DNA of 64,000 bases, from contig MKTZ01000009.1 of assembly GCA_001898505.1 (NCBI GenBank), forward strand, positions 558,001 to 622,000, in the 5' to 3' direction. Source of the stretch: Sphingobacteriales bacterium 50-39 (GTDB lineage: Bacteria; Bacteroidota; Bacteroidia; Chitinophagales; Chitinophagaceae). The notes beneath the pieces are model-generated. The model saw only the letters and a program-made list of their open reading frames with translations, was not told where the DNA came from and ran no database searches. The stretch's first letter is position 1. The number at the start of each line of letters is the position of its first letter. This document shows, in pieces, positions 19,073 to 27,062 of this stretch. The position numbers and the translations under genes are program-made.

Positions 19073-19660
19073 ATGCGTAAAGTATTCCTTTTAATGGGCG
19101 CGGCGATAGTAGCGCTGACGATCTTAACGAACACTTCCTGTAATGAAACGGCTGCCAGGAGCGAGGTGAAGGACAGCGCTCAGCTGGTGAAGAGGGGCGA
19201 ATATCTCGTCACTGCCATGGCATGTGATGACTGCCATTCCCCCAAGAAAATGGGACCACGTGGTCCGGAATTGGATATGGATCGTCGTTTTTCCGGATAT
19301 CCTGCCGGCAGGCCGCTGCCCTCCTTTGACACGAACACCACAAAACAATGGGCTCTGCTCAATATGGATGGGGCTGTTGTAGGGCCCTGGGGCGTCTCCT
19401 TTGCAGCCAATATTACGTCGGATGCCACCGGCATCGGCAACTGGAAAGAGGAGCAATTCATCCGTTGTCTTCGTGAAGGTAAATGGATGGGCCTCCCGGA
19501 TGCACGTCCTTTACTGCCGCCCATGCCCTGGGAAAGCATTGGCAAACTGACGGATGAAGACCTGAGTGCCATCTATCACTTTCTCAAGACTACCAAGCCT
19601 GTCAATAATACCGTGCCCGCATGGATACCTGCTGGCGCCAGGCCGGCAGCCGGCAAATAA
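19073..19660 (+). CDS. Lipoprotein cytochrome c, one heme site
   Basis: 195 residues. The signal peptide ends in a lipobox-like TNTSCNE, so it is probably a membrane-anchored lipoprotein. One CxxCH heme-binding motif is present (CDDCH near residue 53) and a probable axial Met lies in the C-terminal half (LPPMPWESIG). Electron transfer in the periplasm is the likely role. The next gene starts 41 bases downstream, though co-transcription is uncertain. Confidence 0.85.
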   Translation: MRKVFLLMGAAIVALTILTNTSCNETAARSEVKDSAQLVKRGEYLVTAMACDDCHSPKKMGPRGPELDMDRRFSGYPAGRPLPSFDTNTTKQWALLNMDGAVVGPWGVSFAANITSDATGIGNWKEEQFIRCLREGKWMGLPDARPLLPPMPWESIGKLTDEDLSAIYHFLKTTKPVNNTVPAWIPAGARPAAGK

Positions 19661-19701
19661 CTCCTGGCTGGGAATTATGGATTTTTATTTAATTTGACAG
19701 C

Positions 19702-20754
19702 ATGAGAATAAAAAGGTATAGCAAGACAGAGCCAAAGATATTTATATGGTTCATGACACCCTATACCGTGCTCATCAATCTGCTGTTGTTCGGCTCCTGT
19801 ATTTTTAGCTCTTTCGGCGGCTTCTTTACGTACTATGGTATCTCCGTAGTGTATTTTGCCGTCATCTATTCCATCTTCGGCATGGCGGCGGTGCTGGTGA
19901 AGAAACGATTTCCGGGTGACGATGAGCTGTTCAGGCGGATCGGGATATTGCTGCCCCTGTTCTGTGTGATGAATCTGCTGACCGTACAGGGTGTATATCT
20001 CCTGTATGAGCGGCTGCCCCTGACGGGATGTCCTATACGGCGCTATATGGAATGGTGGGCCACAGGCTATGGCTGTCTTGCCAGCGCCATCCTCACCTTT
20101 GTCAACGAGGCTGCGCTGGGATGGGAGAAATGGAGGAACGCCATGACCGAGACCAATCGTCTCCAGAGCGCCTATCAGAAGAGCCGTCTGATGAGCCTCC
20201 GCCGGCAGCTGCATCCTCATTTCCTCTTCAATTGTTTCAATACGCTGTCCAGCCTGATACAGGAGGATGAGAACGAGGCAAGCAGGTTCCTGGACGAGCT
20301 CACCAAGGTATACCGCTATTTATTGAAGGGCGACGAAGAACAGCTGGTGAGTTTACAAGAGGAGCTGAAGTTCATCGACTCCTATCTATACCTGGTCAAG
20401 ACCCGGTTTGGAGCAGCCCTGGATGTGGCCGTCGATGTAGATCCGCAGGAGTCGGCGAAACGGGTTGCCCCCATGAGCCTGCTGGTAGTGCTGGAGAACA
20501 TAATTTATCGTAACGTCTTCTGCAAGGCCCACCCGCTGCAAATAGATATACGTACATCGTTGCGCAGCCTGATCATCGACAACACCCTGCAACCAAAACC
20601 CGTGAGAGGAGATGGGTTCGACCAGGAAGAAGGATTGGACGACCTGGTGAGCAAGTACAGGCTGCTGGGCAGGCCGGAAGTAGAGATACACGAGTCACCT
20701 GCCCGGCGTAGTGTGATCATTCCCCTCATCGAATTAAATGGATCCCCGCTATGA
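19702..20754 (+). CDS. LytS-type sensor kinase with a degenerate ATP-binding domain
   Basis: 350 residues. Four hydrophobic helices occupy about residues 12-140. A His_kinase-type segment follows: QLHPHFLFNCFNTLSSLI, with the phosphorylated His in HPHFLFN. The nucleotide-binding half is altered compared with the next gene: its N-box reads ENIIYRNV rather than ENAVKHN, and the glycine loop GLTNIRAKY is GLDDLVSKY here. It may thus be a weak or pseudo-kinase that works with the second kinase. Its stop overlaps the next start by four bases (ATGA), so translation is coupled. Confidence 0.82.
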   Translation: MRIKRYSKTEPKIFIWFMTPYTVLINLLLFGSCIFSSFGGFFTYYGISVVYFAVIYSIFGMAAVLVKKRFPGDDELFRRIGILLPLFCVMNLLTVQGVYLLYERLPLTGCPIRRYMEWWATGYGCLASAILTFVNEAALGWEKWRNAMTETNRLQSAYQKSRLMSLRRQLHPHFLFNCFNTLSSLIQEDENEASRFLDELTKVYRYLLKGDEEQLVSLQEELKFIDSYLYLVKTRFGAALDVAVDVDPQESAKRVAPMSLLVVLENIIYRNVFCKAHPLQIDIRTSLRSLIIDNTLQPKPVRGDGFDQEEGLDDLVSKYRLLGRPEVEIHESPARRSVIIPLIELNGSPL

Positions 20755-21791
20755 AATTATCCCGCCCCCTGAAAATACAGGTAATAGGTTTTTGGGTGTC
20801 CATGCCGGCAATTACGCTGGCGTGGAATGCCATTTTATACCCCGGCAGGTTCCTAACGGACTGGCGGGTATGGGCTTTCTCATGGCCCCTTATCTATGGC
20901 ATCGGCATCGTAAGCTGGTATATTCATATCCAGTACGATCACTACATCCGCAGAAAATACCCTACTCTGAGACAGACGAATAAAAGGATCTTCCTGAAGG
21001 CCCTGGCCAACCTGATCGTCATGACGCCCAGCGTGCTGTTCATATTTTACGCCTATGACTACTTCCATATTTTAGGGTATCACCTCCGTTCGGCCGATCT
21101 GAAATGGGGGTACCTCATCGGGCTTTCCATCAACATGCTGTTCGAAACGCTCTGGGAAGTGCTGTATCTTCTGGAAAAATATCGTGATAGCCTATCGGAA
21201 AAGGAGCTGCTGGAGAAAATGAATATGGACTATGAGTTCGAAAATCTCAAAGGGCAGGTCAACCCGCACTTTTTATTCAATTGTTTCAATACTCTTTCTT
21301 CCCTTATCGAAGAGGATAAGAAAGAGGCGGAGCATTTTCTGGACGAGCTGAGCAAGGTCTACCGGTATTTGCTGCGTAATAATGAGGATGGCATCAGCAC
21401 CGTGGAAAAAGAGATAAAGTTCATACAATCCTATTATGAGTTGCTCCGGACGCGCTATGGAGAGGGGCTTCAGCTCAGCATCGAGATAGATCGCCGCTAT
21501 TATCCCTATCAATTGCCGACGCTGAGCCTGCAGCTGCTGGTGGAAAATGCTGTCAAGCACAATATCGTCTCGCGGCAGCAGCCCCTCATAATGGAGATCT
21601 TTACCACCGCCGGCAACAAGCTGGTGGTGAATAATAATTTGCAGCGACGGACCACCAATAAGCCATCCACCCGCATCGGGCTAACTAATATCCGCGCCAA
21701 ATACAAGCTGATGAAATGCGAAGGATTTCAGGTGGTGGAAGGCGAAAATAATTTTATGGTCGTGCTACCATTGATCTGGAATAACAATTAA
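20751..21791 (+). CDS. LytS-type sensor histidine kinase
   Basis: 346 residues with four predicted membrane helices in the first 150 residues. The dimerisation and phosphoacceptor motif is QVNPHFLFNCFNTLSSLIEE. The ATP-binding domain is intact in pattern: LQLLVENAVKHN as N-box and RIGLTNIRAKYKL as glycine-containing box. It autophosphorylates and passes phosphate to a LytTR regulator, most likely the gene 13 bases downstream. Strong similarity to the preceding kinase suggests a tandem duplication. Confidence 0.88.
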   Translation: MKLSRPLKIQVIGFWVSMPAITLAWNAILYPGRFLTDWRVWAFSWPLIYGIGIVSWYIHIQYDHYIRRKYPTLRQTNKRIFLKALANLIVMTPSVLFIFYAYDYFHILGYHLRSADLKWGYLIGLSINMLFETLWEVLYLLEKYRDSLSEKELLEKMNMDYEFENLKGQVNPHFLFNCFNTLSSLIEEDKKEAEHFLDELSKVYRYLLRNNEDGISTVEKEIKFIQSYYELLRTRYGEGLQLSIEIDRRYYPYQLPTLSLQLLVENAVKHNIVSRQQPLIMEIFTTAGNKLVVNNNLQRRTTNKPSTRIGLTNIRAKYKLMKCEGFQVVEGENNFMVVLPLIWNNN

Positions 21792-21804
21792 AAACCTGAC
21801 TACC

Positions 21805-22587
21805 ATGAATATACTCATTGTCGAAGATGAAGACCTGGCCGTTAAAAAGATACAAAAAACCTTATTATCCGTAGAGGGGGCTGCTAATGTGGTAGGGGTC
21901 ACCGACAGTATAAAAACTACCGTTAAATGGCTGCAGCAGAATGATGCGCCCGACCTCATCCTGATGGATATCGAGCTGGCGGATGGCCAGAGCTTCGAGA
22001 TATTCAAGCTGGCGGAGATAAAGAGCCCCGTGATCTTTACCACCTCTTATGACGAATATGCCTTAAAGGCGTTTAAGGTCAACAGCATCGATTATCTGCT
22101 AAAGCCCGTGCAGAAGGAGGAGCTGCAGGCTGCGCTGGACAAGTACAAACAAATGAAAAAGAGCTATGGTTCCAGGGGCGGCGAGATGGAAGAGGCGCGT
22201 CTGAACAGCCTCCTGAAGGAGCTACGGAGCCGGCTCGAGCCAAAGGAATATCGTCAGCGATTCCTCGTCAAGCATGGCCAGAAGCTGGTGAGTATCGAGA
22301 TGAACGAGATAGCTTATTTCTTTAGCGATGGACGGCTCAATTTTTTCAAGACCATCGACAACCGGAAGTTCGTTGTGGACTATACGATGGATGAACTGGA
22401 AGATATGGTGGACCCCCGGCGTTATTTCAGGATCAGCCGGAGCTTCTATGTATCCGTAAACAGCATCGACAAGATGGAAGATTACTTCGGCAACAGGCTG
22501 ATACTTACCCTGAAGCCTGTTGTAGATAAGGAGGCGCTCGTAAGCAGGGAGAAGGTCACCGACTTTAAAAAATGGATGGGCAAATAA
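21805..22587 (+). CDS. LytTR-family response regulator
   Basis: 260 residues. The receiver domain has the acidic pair (VEDEDL), the phosphoacceptor Asp in LILMDIELADG, Thr in FTTSYDEYALKAF and the Lys in LLKPVQ. The C-terminal LytTR DNA-binding domain includes FLVKHGQKLVSI, IAYFFSDGRLNFF and RYFRISRSFYVSV. It is the output of the two upstream kinases. Its last 23 bases overlap the 3' end of the propeller sensor gene on the opposite strand. Confidence 0.92.
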   Translation: MNILIVEDEDLAVKKIQKTLLSVEGAANVVGVTDSIKTTVKWLQQNDAPDLILMDIELADGQSFEIFKLAEIKSPVIFTTSYDEYALKAFKVNSIDYLLKPVQKEELQAALDKYKQMKKSYGSRGGEMEEARLNSLLKELRSRLEPKEYRQRFLVKHGQKLVSIEMNEIAYFFSDGRLNFFKTIDNRKFVVDYTMDELEDMVDPRRYFRISRSFYVSVNSIDKMEDYFGNRLILTLKPVVDKEALVSREKVTDFKKWMGK

Positions 22588-25500
22588 GGAGAATGGCCGC
22601 ACCCCGGTCGTCATACTGTGTCTCCAACGTACCGTGGATGGCCTGGGCCCTCGTCCTCATTTCTTCCAGCAGACGGAAGTAACGTGTAGTCCGCTCGTCG
22701 GGGCTTACTTCCGTGGAGAAGAGGGTCAGGTGGAGGTGGGGGTGCTGGTAGTCCAATTGAATAAGGACGTTGGAGACTTTTATCTCCTCCACCAGCATGC
22801 GTAACGACAGCTTGTATATCAAAAGAAATTCATGTCGTACTTTCATGTCCGGCCGTAATGTTCGGATATTGTCTTCCGCCAGCAGCTCGATACGGGCATT
22901 ATGCCTCAGTGAGAGGGCCGCTGCAAACTCGCGCATCCTGTCAATTGCTTTATCCATCGTGTCGTTGGCCGGGTCGATGCTCCATAGCATATCATCCATA
23001 GCGATGATCATGTTGTGGCTTTTATGATGTATCTCATCGATGTAGCTGATGGATTGTTGCGGGTACTTTTGTGCGCGGATACGGGCAATTTCGCTGAGGA
23101 CGTTGATATTTTGCAGGGCCTGGTTTATTTCTTCATGCAGATTGCGGGAGATGTCGCTCCGCATGCGTTCAATGGCTCCTTTTTTCTGCATACGCTGGCG
23201 ATCCAGCCAGTACAGGAGGGCTGCGGCTGCCAGCAGCAGGAATCCCAGGAACCACCAGGTACGCCAGAAGGGACTTCTTATAAGGATATGTACTTCTTTG
23301 ATATGCGGGCTCGTCTTATCCTTACCATTACGGGCATTGATACGGAAGGTGTAGCTGCCAGGGGGGAGATAGTTGTACACTGCCTCGTTGGACTTGGCCG
23401 GGATCCAATTATCGTCGAGGTTCTCCATCTGATAGGTAATGCCAAATGTATTTTGGTAGGTGAGGGTGGAGAAGGCAAACCGGATCGAGTTCTCGTCATG
23501 ATCGAGTTCCAGTGTTCCCTGTCGTGCCAGCGAGTCCAGGGGCAGCCATTTGTTCATCACTGCAATGGCTGTGATCTCCACATCCGGTGGCTGCTGACTG
23601 CCGCCTGTGATCTGTTCAGGCTGGAAGACGATGATGTCGTGGACAGTGCCGAAGGCTACTCTTCCGTCGTGGAGCAGAGAGCCCGAGGCGGGGTTGAAGG
23701 CGTTGGAGCCGATGCCATCCGCCTCATTAAAATTGCTTCTTACTTCATTGGGCAGGTTCAATCTGCATAGGCCGTTGCGACAGGTGATCCAAAGTTGCCC
23801 TTTTTTATCCCGCATGATATTGGTGATGCCCTCGAACGGTATGTCACGACCTTGTTTGGCGATCTGTATCAAATTAGTATAAACGTTGAGCAAACAGAGG
23901 TTGTCCGATGCCACTGCATAAAGGCTGTCCGATATCTGGACGATGTCGTTGGTCGTGATGGTGGAGAGCTTTTCCGACCCCGGCTTGTCGGGGAGATAAT
24001 TGTACAGGATAGTTCCGTCACTGGGCCGGATATGGAAGAGACCGTTCTTTTCGGTGCAGACCCAGCAGTCGCCCTTCCAGTCGAAGTACAGACGAATGAT
24101 GCTGCTGTGGAGCAGCTGCATGTGGACAAAGGTATTGGTGGCCGATATCCATTTTATGAGGTCGCCCGAATTCGTGCCGAACCATAGATCTCCATTATTA
24201 TCTTCTGCGATCTGACGGATGGTGGAGTGGTGGAAGATGGGTGACTCGAGCCTTTCGGTGGTGTGGGTGGCAGGATGGGAGATGATGAGTACGCCATGCT
24301 GCTGTCCTCTCCACAGGTCGCCGTTAGGCCGTTCGTGTATACACCATGTCTGCCCTTCATTCAGGCGCCGCCCCTGGGTGACATACCATCTGTCGATGGG
24401 GTGGAAGCTGCTGTCATAGGCAAAGAGACCGTTGCCCCAGGTGGCGACCACGATGTCCCCGTTGCTGATCTGTGATACATCCGTTACATCGGGCGTGAAA
24501 ATGGTGTCACGGCCCGGTCTTTTGTTGGCGATGGTCTGGAAGACCTGGGCGTAGGGATTGAATCTATAGACGCCTTTGTCCGTGGCAAGCCAGATATTGC
24601 CTTCCCTGTCTTCGAGCATGTCCGAGACCCTATCGTAATAGAGGCCGAACTCTCCCAATGACCTTGATTGCAATGGTTCGAAGTCCTTGCTGTTCTTACG
24701 AAGCACTGCCAGGACGTTGAGCCCGGTAAACCAGATCGTACCGTCCTTTTGCTCGGTGATACGTTGGACCTCATGATATATGTCGTGTATCAGCTTGTTG
24801 AGGGAGGGGTGCCGGAGCGTTATCTTGTCAGTATGGATGTTGTAGGTAAAGAAGGAGTTGCCCGAGCCGCCGTGTGGCCAGACGCTGAGCCAGAAATTGC
24901 CCTGTCCGTCCAGGAAGGGGAGACCCGTGTATCTGTATTGCTGATAGTGTTCGATGACCGGGTCATGGTCTGTATTGTGGCTGCGGTAGGAGAGGGTATG
25001 CCGGAGGGTGTTGTACTTTACCAGTCCGGAGTCCGACGAGAGATAGTAAGCATGCGATGCGCTGTCTTCGAAGATGGCGGAAGCTACCCAGCCTGACGGC
25101 ATTTGGAAAGGGAGGTAATGGTTGTTGAAGGATTGGGTCTTTTCGTCAAAGGAGAGGGTGACCTTGTAGTTGAGGAAAAGAAGGATATTCCCTTCGTGGT
25201 CGATATGGAGATTGCCTTCCAGTCCACTGAGCTCCGGCTCGGGCCAATCCACCGGCACCGGGTGGTATTGCAGTTGGTCGGTATCTATGTAGCCCAGCTT
25301 GTTGTATTGGCATAATACCCAAAGCCGGTTCTTTTTATCCAGCCGGATGCCCAGGACGATGTCGTTGGGGAGGGAATTGCGGCCTACGGCCTTGTGGTGC
25401 CAAAGCATAAAATCCTGACCGTCGTACCGTTCGAGGCCGCTCATGGTGGCTATCCAGATGTATCCTTTGGAGTCCTGCTGGAGGGCGTTCACCGCATTGG

Positions 25501-25609
25501 AAGCCAGACCGTCGCGCATACCCAGGTGGGAGAAGAGGTATTGTTGCTGGGCCGGCAGACGGATGCAGGCGAAGAGAATGACGGTGAGATATGTTAAAAA
25601 ACGAAGCAC
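22565..25609 (-). CDS. Two-component propeller sensor with a degenerate kinase module
   Basis: 1014 residues if started at the GTG at 25609, which gives a signal anchor (LRFLTYLTVILFACIRL). An upstream ATG at 25732 would overlap the divergent hydrolase gene. The periplasmic part has two seven-bladed propellers with repeats such as GYIWIATMSGLERYD and GNIWLATDKGVYRFNP, then a YYY-type domain and one membrane helix (FLGFLLLAAAALLYWL). The cytoplasmic part keeps the HisKA_3-like His (ISRNLHEEINQAL), but the ATPase half lacks a recognisable N-box and D-x-G motifs. No DNA-binding output domain is attached. Confidence 0.78.
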   Translation of the reverse strand: MLRFLTYLTVILFACIRLPAQQQYLFSHLGMRDGLASNAVNALQQDSKGYIWIATMSGLERYDGQDFMLWHHKAVGRNSLPNDIVLGIRLDKKNRLWVLCQYNKLGYIDTDQLQYHPVPVDWPEPELSGLEGNLHIDHEGNILLFLNYKVTLSFDEKTQSFNNHYLPFQMPSGWVASAIFEDSASHAYYLSSDSGLVKYNTLRHTLSYRSHNTDHDPVIEHYQQYRYTGLPFLDGQGNFWLSVWPHGGSGNSFFTYNIHTDKITLRHPSLNKLIHDIYHEVQRITEQKDGTIWFTGLNVLAVLRKNSKDFEPLQSRSLGEFGLYYDRVSDMLEDREGNIWLATDKGVYRFNPYAQVFQTIANKRPGRDTIFTPDVTDVSQISNGDIVVATWGNGLFAYDSSFHPIDRWYVTQGRRLNEGQTWCIHERPNGDLWRGQQHGVLIISHPATHTTERLESPIFHHSTIRQIAEDNNGDLWFGTNSGDLIKWISATNTFVHMQLLHSSIIRLYFDWKGDCWVCTEKNGLFHIRPSDGTILYNYLPDKPGSEKLSTITTNDIVQISDSLYAVASDNLCLLNVYTNLIQIAKQGRDIPFEGITNIMRDKKGQLWITCRNGLCRLNLPNEVRSNFNEADGIGSNAFNPASGSLLHDGRVAFGTVHDIIVFQPEQITGGSQQPPDVEITAIAVMNKWLPLDSLARQGTLELDHDENSIRFAFSTLTYQNTFGITYQMENLDDNWIPAKSNEAVYNYLPPGSYTFRINARNGKDKTSPHIKEVHILIRSPFWRTWWFLGFLLLAAAALLYWLDRQRMQKKGAIERMRSDISRNLHEEINQALQNINVLSEIARIRAQKYPQQSISYIDEIHHKSHNMIIAMDDMLWSIDPANDTMDKAIDRMREFAAALSLRHNARIELLAEDNIRTLRPDMKVRHEFLLIYKLSLRMLVEEIKVSNVLIQLDYQHPHLHLTLFSTEVSPDERTTRYFRLLEEMRTRAQAIHGTLETQYDDRGAAILLICPSIF

Positions 25610-25712
25610 GGCCCTAATGTAGGGAAGTATTGTCGCATCCGGAGACAATTCATACGCCGAAAACCTCAATTCATACAACAAGTGGGGCGTTTCTTTTGTA
25701 TGATAAGTAGTT

Positions 25713-27032
25713 ATGCGAAGGAGATGGATCATCACAGGTGTTGGTTTGGGGGCATTGCTGGCCTTCTTATTATGGAATAGCTTTCCCCTTATCAGTGGAT
25801 ATGGCGCCAAAGTGATGTGTTCAGCCGTATTTGTAGCCGGCAGAGACCCTGCCAATGTCGCACAGCAGGACCTGGGGCATTTCCCTTTTAGCCTGGGCAG
25901 GTTTGTTGTGGATAGAAAAGATAGCAGCGTCACCGGGACCGTTTGGGGACTGGCCTCCTCTAAAGCCATTTACCGGAGAGGACTAGGTGCTACGCTTGTC
26001 AATGGGTTGACGGAACGGCAGCTGCGCAGGCAGGTACCCGATGCCTGGTTGCCCTCGGCGCCGGTATTGGACCTGGATACGATGGATTGGCCGCAGGGGG
26101 ACAGGATAAGGGATACGGCATGGCCGGACCCGGCATCGCCGTCAGGACCGAGTCGCCTGAACCTGGATAAGTTCCTGGACAGGATATTCGCCGACGGCAA
26201 TGGCACCCGCGCCGTCATCGTCGTATATAATGACCATATCATCGGGGAGCGGTATGCCCCCGGATTTGACCAGCATACTCTCCTGGCGGGGTGGTCTATG
26301 ACCAAGGGTATCACCAATGCATTATTAGGGATACTTGTCCGCGACAGCCTGCTGGATATCCAGGAGCCGGCGTCCATTGCCGCCTGGAAGGGGGATCAGC
26401 GACGGAGCATTGCGATAGCTGACCTGATGCATATGCGCAGCGGTTTGCGGTGGTGGGAGTTTTATGCCCTGCCCGATGCGTGCTCCCGCATGCTGTTTGA
26501 AGAGAAAGACATGGGAAACTTTGCCGCCCGGTCCGATCTCCGTCATTCACCGGGGCAGGTATTCAACTATTCCAGCGGCACCGCCAATATCCTTTCCACC
26601 ATCATGCGGGGCAAAATAGATGGATCCTATTATTATAAATGGCCCTACGAACAGCTGTTTTATAGGATAGGCATGTACCACACCGTCATAGAGCCCGATG
26701 CAGGAGGTACTTTTGTCGGCAGCTCGTATTGCTACGCCACCGCCCGCGACTGGGCGCGGTTTGGGCTCTTATACTTGCATGACGGAGTGTGGATGGGATG
26801 CCGGATATTGCCGGAGGGCTGGGTAAGATTTACACGGGAGGGGGACAGGTATGGCGCCCTGTGGTGGCTGAATAACGGACGATGGCCGCATGTGGCGGCA
26901 GATGCCTTTGCCTGCGAAGGCTATGAAGGACAGCATATTTGGGTAATACCCTCCCGGAAGCTGGTGGTCGTACGGCTGGCTCTGCAGCGGGACAAGCTGG
27001 ATGTGGACAACGTGCTGCGATGGCTGATGTAA
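25713..27032 (+). CDS. Serine hydrolase of the beta-lactamase/class C family
   Basis: 439 residues with an N-terminal hydrophobic segment acting as signal or anchor (TGVGLGALLAFLLW). The catalytic SxxK is visible as SMTK (AGWSMTKGITNALLG) and the second motif is YSS in FNYSSGTAN. Relatives include esterases, D-aminopeptidases and 6-aminohexanoate hydrolases, so the substrate cannot be named. It probably works in the periplasm. It is divergent from the sensor gene and lies 30 bases upstream of the permease. Confidence 0.82.
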   Translation: MRRRWIITGVGLGALLAFLLWNSFPLISGYGAKVMCSAVFVAGRDPANVAQQDLGHFPFSLGRFVVDRKDSSVTGTVWGLASSKAIYRRGLGATLVNGLTERQLRRQVPDAWLPSAPVLDLDTMDWPQGDRIRDTAWPDPASPSGPSRLNLDKFLDRIFADGNGTRAVIVVYNDHIIGERYAPGFDQHTLLAGWSMTKGITNALLGILVRDSLLDIQEPASIAAWKGDQRRSIAIADLMHMRSGLRWWEFYALPDACSRMLFEEKDMGNFAARSDLRHSPGQVFNYSSGTANILSTIMRGKIDGSYYYKWPYEQLFYRIGMYHTVIEPDAGGTFVGSSYCYATARDWARFGLLYLHDGVWMGCRILPEGWVRFTREGDRYGALWWLNNGRWPHVAADAFACEGYEGQHIWVIPSRKLVVVRLALQRDKLDVDNVLRWLM

Positions 27033-27062
27033 TATATCCATGCTCCCGGCGACTAAGAAGAT

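Noticed and set aside
25610-25969. Upstream extension of the propeller sensor frame
   Set aside because: It overlaps the divergent hydrolase gene and lacks a signal peptide; the GTG at 25609 places the signal correctly.
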